A stretch of 64,000 bases of DNA, from positions 40,464 through 104,463 of the forward strand of contig NZ_PPTH01000010.1 in NCBI RefSeq assembly GCF_002954225.1, given 5' to 3'. This document shows positions 37,839-46,096 of the stretch, piece after piece. The notes under the pieces are model-generated. The model ran no database searches. It was not told the DNA's origin and saw only the letters and a list, made by a program, of their open reading frames with translations. Both the position numbers and the translations under genes were made by a program. The DNA comes from Arthrobacter ruber. GTDB taxonomy: Bacteria; Actinomycetota; Actinomycetes; Actinomycetales; Micrococcaceae. Position 1 is the first letter of the stretch. Each line of letters begins with the position of its first letter.

Positions 37839-38957
37839 GTGGATGAACAGCACAAGAGTGGACCGGCGCCACTGCTTGCCTTGGCGTTGCTTGTTCCAAT
37901 CTTCGCTTGCATGCCTTTGATGGGTGTTGGGGCGGTAGCCGTTTTGACGCAGATCGAGGAGAACCCCGCTGCGTGCGTCGTCTCCGCGGTCGGTGAAACG
38001 GCTGGCGACGTTACCTCGACGCCAGCGATCCCGAACGGCTGGGGCGACCTGGTCGACGCTGCCGCGAAGACTGCCGGCCTGCCGGTGAGCGTGGTTGCGG
38101 CGCAGTTGAAGCAGGAATCGGGCTGGAACGAGGGTGCGCGGAGCCCTGCAGGGGCTCAGGGTGTGGTTCAGTTCATGCCCGGCACCTGGGCTTTGTACGG
38201 CGAGGGCGGGGACCCGTTCTCGGCCGAGGACGCCATCCCTGCCTACGGCCGCTACATGGCGGCCCTGAAAGAGCAGGTGCAGCCGCTGGCCGGCGATGAC
38301 GCCGATCTGCTCGTGCGGCTGACCCTCGCCGCCTACAACGCCGGGCCCGGTGCCGTGCAGGCAGCCAAGGGCATCCCGGCGTTCACCGAGACCCAGCAGT
38401 ACGTCGAGAAGATCCTCTCCTCCGGGCAGGGCGAGTTCTCTGCCGACTGCACGGCACCGGCGGGCACCATCGCCTGGGATGGCGACCTCGGCGACGGTGA
38501 GTGGACCAATCCGCTCCCGGGTGGGGTGTTCACCTCCGGCTACGGGCACCGCAACGTCCCGGGCCTGCCCGCATGGGCGCAGGACCACGTCGGGGTTGAC
38601 CTCTCGACCCCGGGCGCCGGCAGCGGTAACGGCGGCCCGATCATCGCACCGACCGACCTGCGCATCACGGGCTTCAACGACAAGGACGGGTGCGTGATCG
38701 CCAAGGAGGACGGCGACGATCCCGATTTCGGGTTCGCGTTCTGCCACCTCAACGCCTACAGCGTGGCCGTGGGGGACAGGTTGAAGCGCGGCGACGTCGT
38801 CGGCACCGAGGGCAACAAGGCCGGCCTCGGGCTGGTCGCCACACACCTGCACGTCGAGGTTTACAAGCCGGAAGCACCGGAGGTCGTCTACCCGTACCAG
38901 GGCTGGAACCTCGACCCGGAGCCGATCCTGAAAGAGAAAGGAGCGTGGGTGCGATGA
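37839..38957 (+). CDS. Lytic transglycosylase / M23 peptidase fusion (VirB1-like)
   Basis: A 372-residue wall hydrolase. A membrane anchor (about residues 11-37) is followed by an SLT goose-lysozyme-like domain: catalytic Glu in QLKQESGWNEGA, then AQGVVQFMPGTW and AAYNAGPGAV. The C-terminal M23 domain has zinc ligands in GYGHR, HVGVDLSTP and THLHVEVY. Both domains appear complete. The GTG at 37839 has AGGAGGT upstream. Such bifunctional enzymes open peptidoglycan for Gram-positive conjugation machines. It is the first gene of the conjugation operon and overlaps the next by 4 bases (ATGA). An N-terminal extension of the frame is rejected. Confidence 0.93.
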   Translation: MDEQHKSGPAPLLALALLVPIFACMPLMGVGAVAVLTQIEENPAACVVSAVGETAGDVTSTPAIPNGWGDLVDAAAKTAGLPVSVVAAQLKQESGWNEGARSPAGAQGVVQFMPGTWALYGEGGDPFSAEDAIPAYGRYMAALKEQVQPLAGDDADLLVRLTLAAYNAGPGAVQAAKGIPAFTETQQYVEKILSSGQGEFSADCTAPAGTIAWDGDLGDGEWTNPLPGGVFTSGYGHRNVPGLPAWAQDHVGVDLSTPGAGSGNGGPIIAPTDLRITGFNDKDGCVIAKEDGDDPDFGFAFCHLNAYSVAVGDRLKRGDVVGTEGNKAGLGLVATHLHVEVYKPEAPEVVYPYQGWNLDPEPILKEKGAWVR

Positions 38958-39604
38958 CCTGTCGCTCACACACCAACCTGTACCGGGCCGCCGCTCTGGC
39001 GGTCTCCATGTTGGCACTGATCGCTCTGACCAGCTGCGCCTCCGACGCGCCGGCGTCGGAGGACGTGGCCCCGATTTCGGCTCCCACGGAGGTCTACGAA
39101 GGCTCCTACACCTCGGCCCCTGCCGAGGAAATTTTGGGCGGGAACACATTCGCATCCCCGGAGGATGCCGACCGATCCGACGCCGACTCGACCGCTCGGG
39201 TCGCGGCGCTCATGTTGCATTCATGGGACACGACGGTGGACCGCACGGAGACGGCGGCCGCGGTACGCGCGATTCCGCTGATGAGTGAGGAGTGGGCGGC
39301 AAACCAGGTCGAGCCTGAGCGCAACGCGAGCAACGGCGAGTGGTTGGAACCAGCCGAACACGGCGCCTACAGCGTGCCCCGGGCGGTTCCGGCGATCGGT
39401 GACGCCGCGCAGGACGTCACCCCGGACAAGGCGATTCGGGTCCTCGACGTGACGTGGCGCTGGGTAGCCCGTGACCAGACGGCACTGGACGGCGGCGGTC
39501 ACCGGCAGGTGACCGTGTACCTCGAGAAGGCGGACGGCCAGTGGGACGTCGTCGGGCATCAGACCCGCGACATGACCGCCTCGATGACGGGGGAGGGCAA
39601 GTGA
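38954..39604 (+). CDS. Lipoprotein of the conjugation operon
   Basis: A 216-residue protein with a lipoprotein signal: hydrophobic AALAVSMLALIALTSC, where LTSC is the lipobox and the Cys at about residue 26 would be lipidated. The mature part begins with a Thr/Ser/Pro-rich stretch and then a compact alpha/beta region (IRVLDVTWRWVARD, HRQVTVYLEKADGQWDVVGH), similar in feel to NTF2/VirB8-like accessory proteins but not assignable. The start ATG overlaps the previous stop and AAAGGAG precedes it. Its own stop overlaps the next GTG. It is probably an extracytoplasmic subunit of the transfer channel. Confidence 0.85.
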   Translation: MTCRSHTNLYRAAALAVSMLALIALTSCASDAPASEDVAPISAPTEVYEGSYTSAPAEEILGGNTFASPEDADRSDADSTARVAALMLHSWDTTVDRTETAAAVRAIPLMSEEWAANQVEPERNASNGEWLEPAEHGAYSVPRAVPAIGDAAQDVTPDKAIRVLDVTWRWVARDQTALDGGGHRQVTVYLEKADGQWDVVGHQTRDMTASMTGEGK

Positions 39605-41163
39605 CTCCGGCAGTGCATTCCTGGCCCGTCATCCGTCTCACCATCGGGGAGGGCGAAATCGTCGCGGACGCGAACGGCGACGTCCTCACCTACCCGGTGC
39701 TCGATGACACGTCCGCAGCCGACGTAGCGGCCGACGCAGCAGCGGAAGCGTGCCGCCGTTTGGGCCTGGCAGCATGCCGGGTGCAGGGACTCACGGAGGA
39801 CGGCGAGGTCTACGAAATGGTCGTCAACGCCGAGCTGGGCACGCTCGAGGAACGTGAAGACACCACCTTCACCGGCACTGCCGGCGTCACAGGTGCTGGT
39901 GCTGCCCGTACTGGGTCGAAGTTTGCACGCCGTCGTACCCCTGCGCGCCGGAAGGCTGTGCTGTGGGGGAGCGCGGGCCTCCTGGCGGCCACGGTCGGTT
40001 TCAGCGCCTTCTACACGCTGCAGGACGACACGGCCGAGCCTGTGGCGACGGTTTTCACGCCGCCTCCCGCGCAGCTGCCGGTCCCTGCTCCTGCTGGGTG
40101 GGATACCTACGGTGACTGGACGACGCCGATGACCGGCTCGACCGTTCGGGCGATCCTGGACCCCTCGGGGCAGCCGGTGAGCGTGGATGGCTCGAAGCTG
40201 ATCGGCCATGACCCTCGGACGGGTGTGGAGCGGTGGACGCGCGCCGCTCCGTTCACGATCGCTCAACTCGCCCTGTTCACCCTCGATGGGCAGTCGAGGG
40301 TCGCGGCCGCAGCAGCCCGCGACCTGGTGCTGTTCGGAGACGGGGCGGACCCGATCCGCGTCGACGTCCCCAAGGACGGAACGATCGTCCTGGACGGCGG
40401 GACAGCACCTCGGATCGACCTGCCGAACAAGCGGACACTGATCGTGGCAGCCGACGGCAGTACAGCGGCGCGGGTGGTCCCGGCGGCCGCGGAACCCATC
40501 GAAGCCCTCGGAGACGACCTGGTAGCAGCGGACACGCGCTCCGGACGGATCTGGCGCGTGACGCAGGACTCGGCAGCCCTGCCAGCCCCGGCGAAGCTGC
40601 CTGCGCCATCGGCAGGGGCGGAACTGGTCACGGTCCTCGGATCCGTGAACGGGACGGTCGTCGCGGCATGGAAGACCAACGACACCACCACCATCGGCTT
40701 CTACGCCCTCGGGGCTGCCGCCGATGCGACGGAAGCGACGCAGGTCGGCATCGTCGACGTCGAAGGAACCGACGTTGCCACCTCCGGCATCCAGGTGGAC
40801 CGGGAAAACGGCCTGCTGATGGCAGGCACGGTCCTGGTCGACGTCGACGCGAAGCAGGCCCACCGCCTGCCCGGAGCCGGAAAGCTCGCCGCCGGTTACG
40901 CCTGGGTCACCACCAACACCGAGCAGCTGCGGATCAACGCGCAGGGCGTCACCGAAACCACGACCGACGCCGCCCGGGCAGCGATCCCCGACATCATCAC
41001 CGACGACGGCAAGGCAATCACCCGGGCCGAAGGATCCTCCACCAGCCTGCTGTATGCGCTGACGCAGGTCGCACCCCGACCCACAGCAACACCCACCCCG
41101 ACTTCTACCTCAACTTCTACTGCGAGCCCCACCTCGACTGTTTCCCCGAAGGAGAACCCCTGA
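39601..41163 (+). CDS. Membrane-anchored beta-propeller-like conjugation protein
   Basis: A 520-residue protein starting GTG at the overlap with the previous stop (GTGA). The N-terminal 110 residues are cytoplasmic and mixed, with a basic stretch (KFARRRTPARRKAV) before a single membrane span at about 120-140 (LWGSAGLLAATVGFSAFY). The long extracytoplasmic part has repeated beta segments (VARDLVLFGD, RTLIVAADGS, DDLVAADTRSGRIW, NGLLMAGTVLVDVDAKQ) with a PQQ/WD-like flavour, suggesting a propeller. The C-terminus is Pro/Thr-rich (PTATPTPTSTSTS), probably wall-spanning. Family not recognised; the role as an envelope component is inferred from topology and operon. Confidence 0.82.
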   Translation: MTPAVHSWPVIRLTIGEGEIVADANGDVLTYPVLDDTSAADVAADAAAEACRRLGLAACRVQGLTEDGEVYEMVVNAELGTLEEREDTTFTGTAGVTGAGAARTGSKFARRRTPARRKAVLWGSAGLLAATVGFSAFYTLQDDTAEPVATVFTPPPAQLPVPAPAGWDTYGDWTTPMTGSTVRAILDPSGQPVSVDGSKLIGHDPRTGVERWTRAAPFTIAQLALFTLDGQSRVAAAAARDLVLFGDGADPIRVDVPKDGTIVLDGGTAPRIDLPNKRTLIVAADGSTAARVVPAAAEPIEALGDDLVAADTRSGRIWRVTQDSAALPAPAKLPAPSAGAELVTVLGSVNGTVVAAWKTNDTTTIGFYALGAAADATEATQVGIVDVEGTDVATSGIQVDRENGLLMAGTVLVDVDAKQAHRLPGAGKLAAGYAWVTTNTEQLRINAQGVTETTTDAARAAIPDIITDDGKAITRAEGSSTSLLYALTQVAPRPTATPTPTSTSTSTASPTSTVSPKENP

Positions 41164-42593
41164 TGAGAATGACCGCTGTCATCGACCCGGCCGGCACCCT
41201 CGAACTTGACCTGGGAGGCGAGAAAACCACCGCCCCCTACCCATCAGTCATGGACGCCCGCCGCTCCGTCATGAGCACCGCGACCGACCTCGCGGCCGAG
41301 ACGAGCACCGCCACCGAACTGCACATCGAGGACCCGTCCGGCTCCCGCACGATCCTCATCCAGACCGACGGCGCCGTCATCGAACAGGACACCGACAGTA
41401 ACCCAACGGAAAGCGGGCCAGTACAGCCCGCCGAAGCAATCGAACCTGCAGCGTCCCCGGCCACGGCAAAAGAGCCGACCGCGCCGAAGGCCACGGTGGA
41501 AGCAGCAGCACCTGTTGCCGCTCCTGTTCCCACCCCTGTTGCCGCTCCCGTTGAGGCATCCGTGGCCACGGAAGAGACGACACCAGAAACCGTCGCTTCA
41601 TCAGCTGTGGCGCCGGCAGTGGTCCCGGTAGTGGTCCCGGTAGAGACGGTGGAACCGCTGCCGACCCGCAGGACAGCGATGCCGTCGTTCGTCGACCGGC
41701 CGGACGCCGACTCGCCCGCACAAGCGGGTTTTCGCGGTGTGTTGAATCAGTTCGGGTTGAAGCTCGCGGCCTCGCCGGCGGAGCTGGAGCAGCGCAGGGA
41801 CGAGAAGACCGTCTCTCAACACTGGGCCGGACCCCGCACAATCACGGTCCTCAACCCCAAGGGCGGGGCAGGCAAGACGCCAACGGTGGTTTGCCTGTCC
41901 GCTGTATTCGCCCGCCTCGGCGGTTCCGGTGTCCTGGCGTGGGACAACAACAACTCGCTCGGGTCGCTCGGCTGGCGGACCTTCGACGCCGGCCATGAGG
42001 CGACGGTGGTCGACCTCCTCGAGCAGACCGACTACTTCATGACCGCCGGCGCGCGGGCCGGGGATCTTGCGTCCTACGTCCACCACCAGCCCTCGGACCA
42101 GTACGACGTACTTCGCTCCGATGACCGGCCAGGCGCGAAGAAGCGGCACGAGGTCACCGGCAACGAGGTCCACCGCCTCTACTCGGTGGCCGCGAAGTAT
42201 TACCGGCTGATCCTCATGGACTCGGGCAACACCGAACGCGGGGACAACTGGGAGGCGATGATCGGGCACTCCGACCAGGTCGTCATACCGGTCAAGTCCG
42301 TCAACGACGCCGCCGAAGGCGCGTCCCGGGTCCTGAGCGCCCTGCGGGCGGGCAACGAGCACGCGCAGTCACTGGCGGACCGCGCCGTAGTAATCGTCCT
42401 AGGCTGCACCCCGTCCCACGGGCCAGCGAAGCTGAACGAGCTCGCTGAGTCCTTCCGCCCGTTCGTGAAGTCGGTCGTCACGGTGCCCTACGATCCATCG
42501 CTGATCGAGGGCAGGATCCGGTTCTCCTCGATGTTCCCGCAGACCCGCCGCGCCTGGCTCCGAGCCGCCGCGCAGATCGCGGAGGGACTGTGA
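41163..42593 (+). CDS. ParA/MinD-like ATPase of the conjugation operon
   Basis: A 476-residue protein. About residues 1-75 form a small alpha/beta domain. Residues 80-180 are an Ala/Pro/Val-rich linker, and the C-terminal part is a ParA-type ATPase with Walker A LNPKGGAGKTPT at about 230-241, IDVMDSGNTER-like switch sequence (LILMDSGNTERGDNW) and PVKSVNDAAEGA. It is distinct from the partition ParA at 30587. Such ATPases in actinobacterial transfer loci may position the machine or substrate DNA. AAGGAG precedes the start, which overlaps the previous stop by one base (TGATG); the stop overlaps the next GTG. Confidence 0.85.
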   Translation: MRMTAVIDPAGTLELDLGGEKTTAPYPSVMDARRSVMSTATDLAAETSTATELHIEDPSGSRTILIQTDGAVIEQDTDSNPTESGPVQPAEAIEPAASPATAKEPTAPKATVEAAAPVAAPVPTPVAAPVEASVATEETTPETVASSAVAPAVVPVVVPVETVEPLPTRRTAMPSFVDRPDADSPAQAGFRGVLNQFGLKLAASPAELEQRRDEKTVSQHWAGPRTITVLNPKGGAGKTPTVVCLSAVFARLGGSGVLAWDNNNSLGSLGWRTFDAGHEATVVDLLEQTDYFMTAGARAGDLASYVHHQPSDQYDVLRSDDRPGAKKRHEVTGNEVHRLYSVAAKYYRLILMDSGNTERGDNWEAMIGHSDQVVIPVKSVNDAAEGASRVLSALRAGNEHAQSLADRAVVIVLGCTPSHGPAKLNELAESFRPFVKSVVTVPYDPSLIEGRIRFSSMFPQTRRAWLRAAAQIAEGL

Positions 42594-43198
42594 CCGTGAC
42601 CCCGCAGCGCAATCCGTTCGTCAACGAGCCGGAGGTAGAGCCGCAGGAAGACCCGATCGACGATGACCCGATCCTCGGGCAGCGCGAATCACTGAGGGGC
42701 CCACGGAACATTCAGCAGACCCTCGCCGCCGAGCCTGTCGAGGAAGCCGAACCAGCGGCCCCCGTAGCCGTGATCAGCGCGACCCTGTGGCTGGTCGGCG
42801 CCTCCGGTGGCGTCGGCACCAGCACCCTCGCGGGCCTGTGCTCGGAAAACGTCGTCGATGAATCCGAGCGGCGTCCGACCTACGCAGGGCGGGCCCTGCT
42901 GGTCTGCTCGACCAGTGCATCCTCGCTCGAGGCCGCACAGCAGCTGGCCCGTAAGTCCGCATCCGGGCAGCTGCCCTATGAACTGGTCGGCCTCGTGATC
43001 GTCCACGACCGGCCCAAAAACCGGCTGACGAAACCGACCCTGGACTTCGCGCGCGGAGTCGCACGGATGTTCCCGGTAGCCATGACCGCGCCGTATGAAC
43101 CCTCGTGGCGCGAAGTTGACGTCACCCCACAAGCTTCCGGGACACGGCTGAAAAGCGTGCTCCGGAAAATCGAAAAGATCGCCCGCTCCGGGCACTGA
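42590..43198 (+). CDS. P-loop-like protein, DUF6668-like
   Basis: A 202-residue protein that starts with an acidic, Pro-rich region. It then has a strand-loop motif LWLVGASGGVGTSTLAGL resembling Walker A (GxxGGVGTS) but with Thr where Lys is expected, so ATP binding is doubtful. After this, ALLVCSTSASSL and LVGLVIVHDRPKNR continue a P-loop-type alternation. I associate this with DUF6668-type proteins encoded after ParA-like genes in actinobacterial transfer operons. It is coupled to the ParA-like gene by a GTGA overlap, so the two probably act as a pair, the second perhaps a catalytically inactive partner. Confidence 0.72.
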   Translation: MTVTPQRNPFVNEPEVEPQEDPIDDDPILGQRESLRGPRNIQQTLAAEPVEEAEPAAPVAVISATLWLVGASGGVGTSTLAGLCSENVVDESERRPTYAGRALLVCSTSASSLEAAQQLARKSASGQLPYELVGLVIVHDRPKNRLTKPTLDFARGVARMFPVAMTAPYEPSWREVDVTPQASGTRLKSVLRKIEKIARSGH

Positions 43199-43213
43199 GA
43201 AAGGCAAACTCCC

Positions 43214-43519
43214 ATGTTCGGAAACACTTTGGCAGCACACACCCTGACCACCATCAACGCGCTCACTCCGGTCCGTGAAGGATCGCTCTCGGCGCAGACC
43301 TTCACCCCGACGCAGCCTCCCGGCACGGAGGGCCTGACGCAGGTCATCGGGTGGATCCTGTGGGGCGCGGGCCTGGTTCTGTTCGTGTTCTTCATCCTCG
43401 GGCTCGTCTCCGCGGGCAGGAACCGCCGGCAGGGCAACGAGATCGAGGCACCCATCTGGCCGATGGTCGCTGCCTGCCTGCTGGGCGCGTCGGGTGCAGT
43501 GTGGACTGCAATCACCTGA
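43214..43519 (+). CDS. VirB2-like small membrane protein
   Basis: A 101-residue protein with a polar N-terminal 45 residues, then two hydrophobic spans (IGWILWGAGLVLFVFFILGLV and WPMVAACLLGASGAVWTAI) separated by a short basic loop (SAGRNRRQGNE). Size, two spans with a basic loop between, and position before VirB8/VirB6-like genes are typical of VirB2-type pilins or membrane subunits. GAAAGG lies about 10 bases before the ATG. Gene order supports the role; the sequence itself is too divergent to prove it. Confidence 0.78.
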   Translation: MFGNTLAAHTLTTINALTPVREGSLSAQTFTPTQPPGTEGLTQVIGWILWGAGLVLFVFFILGLVSAGRNRRQGNEIEAPIWPMVAACLLGASGAVWTAIT

Positions 43520-43559
43520 GCAACACCAGCTACCCACGTGATCGAGAGAAGGACAGACG

Positions 43560-44381
43560 ATGAGCACACAGGACACCACTCAGGAACCGAAGGCCCGCTC
43601 GAAGTGGTTCGGCGCCACCGTGATGCTGCTGGCCCTGGTGCTGGTCGGCCTCCTCGCATGGGGCCTCCGGGCATTCCTTCTCCCCAGCAACGACGAACCG
43701 GCAGCAGACCCAACCACCGCTACAACGCAGACAGCACCATCGTCTGCCACGACGCCCGCGTCCGCGTCCGCGACGGCAGCACCCGTCGAGGACGCGGACG
43801 CCGCATGGGACTGCCAGGCGGACCTTAGCGACGACGCCGTATCTGTCGCTGACAGTGCTCCGGTGGTCGAGGAATGGGTAGCTGGCGGATACAACGTCAT
43901 TCCCTTCTCGGAGTTCGGAGGCTGCGAAAAACGGCCCTCCGGACTTCGTGTCGGTTTCGCGCATACCGAAGCAGGCTCCCTCATGGCAGCAGCGACTTAT
44001 GCAATGGCCTTGGACCCTTCGGTAAGTGAGGAAGCAGCTGGTGATGTAGAAGTTGCCATTGCTGAAGGCCGGGATCGCGACCGGCTCGCCGAAAAAGCGA
44101 AACGCATCCGTGACGGTCTGGAACAAGGCGCGGACGGCACGGCATCCGCGGCTTCGACCCTCATTGGATATGCGCAGGACTTTTACTCCGAGGACGCCGC
44201 TTCGTACCGCTTGATTTATGAGGTTCCTACGTCCGACGGTCTTGTCGGGCAGGTCTCCCTACAGGCTGACCTGATGTGGGAAGACGGCGATTGGAAGCTT
44301 GACCCGGCTTCCGGGACAACCTTTATGACGTCTGATCTGTACCAGGGCCAGCCCTATATCGAATGGGGGCCAAAGGTCTGA
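43560..44381 (+). CDS. VirB8/TcpC-like channel protein
   Basis: A 273-residue bitopic protein. A basic N-terminus and one membrane span (about residues 19-41, ATVMLLALVLVGLLAWGL) are followed by a Thr/Ser/Ala-rich linker and an extracytoplasmic domain. Its C-terminal part (SYRLIYEVPTSDGLVGQVSLQ, MWEDGDWKLDPASG) fits the NTF2-like fold common to VirB8/TcpC. The stop overlaps the next ATG by one base (TGATG). The domain assignment is by topology and strand pattern, not by a fixed motif. Confidence 0.75.
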   Translation: MSTQDTTQEPKARSKWFGATVMLLALVLVGLLAWGLRAFLLPSNDEPAADPTTATTQTAPSSATTPASASATAAPVEDADAAWDCQADLSDDAVSVADSAPVVEEWVAGGYNVIPFSEFGGCEKRPSGLRVGFAHTEAGSLMAAATYAMALDPSVSEEAAGDVEVAIAEGRDRDRLAEKAKRIRDGLEQGADGTASAASTLIGYAQDFYSEDAASYRLIYEVPTSDGLVGQVSLQADLMWEDGDWKLDPASGTTFMTSDLYQGQPYIEWGPKV

Positions 44382-46096
44382 TGCCAAACATTGGGGACGT
44401 CCTCGAAGGCGTGGCCGGTAGCGCCATCCAGAAGCTGATCCAGTTCCTCGCGACCTGGCTGGTGCAGGTCCTGACGGAGATGATCAACTTCGTTGGTACC
44501 TGGTGGTTGAAAATCGGCGCACCGGACATGGGTACAGGGTCCGCGACTGACCGCATCCAGCAATCGACGCTGATCTTCGTCGGGATGGCAGGTGTCATCG
44601 GGACAGCGTTCGCTCTCATCAAGCTCGCCCGTGACCAGGACCGCGCCTCGACCGAGAACCTGATCATGGGCATGGTGCGGACCATCCTCACCACAGCGCT
44701 GGCCGTTCCAATGGTGGGCCTCCTGTTTGGTGTAACCGACGTCCTCGCGCCGTGGCTGGTCACCACCATTTCCGGATCTGCGCAGGAGGACGGACTCGGG
44801 ACTGCAATGGGTTTGGAAGCCCTCGCTGGGACAACTATGACCATGCAGCTCGCCGGCATCATCCTGTTCGTCGCACCCCTTGCTCTGCTAGGCGCGATCA
44901 TCAATGCGGTCATCGTGATCTTCTCCTACGGTGCGGCGATCGCATTGTGCGGGGTTCTCCCGATCTTCGCGGCCGCGTCTCAAACCGAACGTGGCCGGAA
45001 GTCCTTCGACAAGGCCGTGGGCTGGCTCGCCGCCGTCGTCCTCTTCAAGCCTGCCGCAGCAATCCTGTACGGGGCGGGACTCGCGCTCCTGAAAGGCATC
45101 AACGGCAGCGCAGACAACGAACTCGGGAACACCGCGATCGGCCTGATCACCGGTCTCGTGATCATCTGCAGCGCCTGCGTTGCGATGCCAGCCCTGGCGA
45201 AGGTCCTCGTACCTGCCGTCAGCGCAGGCCCGCAGGGCATGGGAGCATCCGGCCTGGCAATGGTCGGCGGTGCCGTCGCCATCGGAGCACTCACCGGAGG
45301 GATTGGCGCTGCAGCCGGCACCGCAGCTGCAGGCGGTGGTGGCGGGGGCGCAGCCGCCGTCACTGGTGGAGGGGCTGCAGCAACGGCCGGGGAAGCGGCC
45401 GCTACAGGTGGAGGCGCCGCTGCAACTGGTGCGGCCACTGCCGCAGAAACATCTGCGACCGCAGGCACCAGCAGCAGTGCTGCCGCAGCCAGTGGAGGCG
45501 GAAGCGGAGCCACCGGTGCTGTAACGCCTGGTGGTGCAGGTAGCACCGGCAGCGGAAATGGTGGGGCCAGTCCGTCCGGGGCGGAGCAAAGGCCAGAACA
45601 GCCCACCGCGCCGGCATCGGACTCAGGTGGCGGGGCATTCGGAGGAAATGCTGGCGGCCCCGGTAGCGGGTCTGGTAGAGGTTCTGGTGGTCCGTCGGGT
45701 GCGGAGCCGCGCCCGGAACGATCCGGAGCAGAGACGACCCCGGTCAGTGATGCCGGTGCTGGTGGATCAAGTTCGCCTGGACCGACAGGCGCACAGCCTC
45801 AGGCGGAGCGCGCCGGCGCGCCTACGGAATCACCGACGGGAGCACTGTCCGGGGCCGGTGATGGCGGCTCGTCAGCTGGAGGACCGAGCGGGGCAGAGCG
45901 CGCAGCATCAGGCGACAAGCCCCCGACGGAAGCTCCTGGGGCAGCACCCGCGATGTCACCGACGGCTGAGGGGTTCCGGGCCGGTGCGCCGTCCGGGGCG
46001 GATAAGTCGGCTCAGAACCAGCAACGCATCGAGTACGCGGTGCAGAACGCAGTCAGGGACATGGAACGCGCAGTGGAAAGTGGGGATGACAGTTGA
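44381..46096 (+). CDS. VirB6/TrbL-like polytopic channel protein
   Basis: A 571-residue protein. About seven membrane spans lie between residues 20 and 310 (for example STLIFVGMAGVIGTAFALI, GIILFVAPLALLGAIINAV, LVIICSACVAMPALAKVL), matching TrbL/VirB6 channel proteins of type IV secretion. The C-terminal 260 residues are a low-complexity Gly/Ala/Ser/Pro-rich tail with repeated PSGAE(Q/P)RPE units, a common but unexplained feature in Gram-positive versions. AAAGG lies 5 bases before the chosen ATG; an upstream ATG in frame (44363) overlaps the previous gene more. It ends in a 4-base overlap (TTGA) with the next gene. Confidence 0.87.
   Translation: MPNIGDVLEGVAGSAIQKLIQFLATWLVQVLTEMINFVGTWWLKIGAPDMGTGSATDRIQQSTLIFVGMAGVIGTAFALIKLARDQDRASTENLIMGMVRTILTTALAVPMVGLLFGVTDVLAPWLVTTISGSAQEDGLGTAMGLEALAGTTMTMQLAGIILFVAPLALLGAIINAVIVIFSYGAAIALCGVLPIFAAASQTERGRKSFDKAVGWLAAVVLFKPAAAILYGAGLALLKGINGSADNELGNTAIGLITGLVIICSACVAMPALAKVLVPAVSAGPQGMGASGLAMVGGAVAIGALTGGIGAAAGTAAAGGGGGGAAAVTGGGAAATAGEAAATGGGAAATGAATAAETSATAGTSSSAAAASGGGSGATGAVTPGGAGSTGSGNGGASPSGAEQRPEQPTAPASDSGGGAFGGNAGGPGSGSGRGSGGPSGAEPRPERSGAETTPVSDAGAGGSSSPGPTGAQPQAERAGAPTESPTGALSGAGDGGSSAGGPSGAERAASGDKPPTEAPGAAPAMSPTAEGFRAGAPSGADKSAQNQQRIEYAVQNAVRDMERAVESGDDS

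Noticed and set aside
37755..39155. 466-codon leftward frame
   Set aside because: Antisense shadow of the SLT/M23 gene, low-complexity product.
39559..40863. 434-codon leftward frame
   Set aside because: Antisense shadow in GC-rich DNA of the well-supported gene at 39601-41163.
40233..41162. Long frame leading into the ParA-like gene
   Set aside because: Arg/Gly-rich shadow of the propeller-like gene; the AAGGAG and ATG at 41163 fix the true start.
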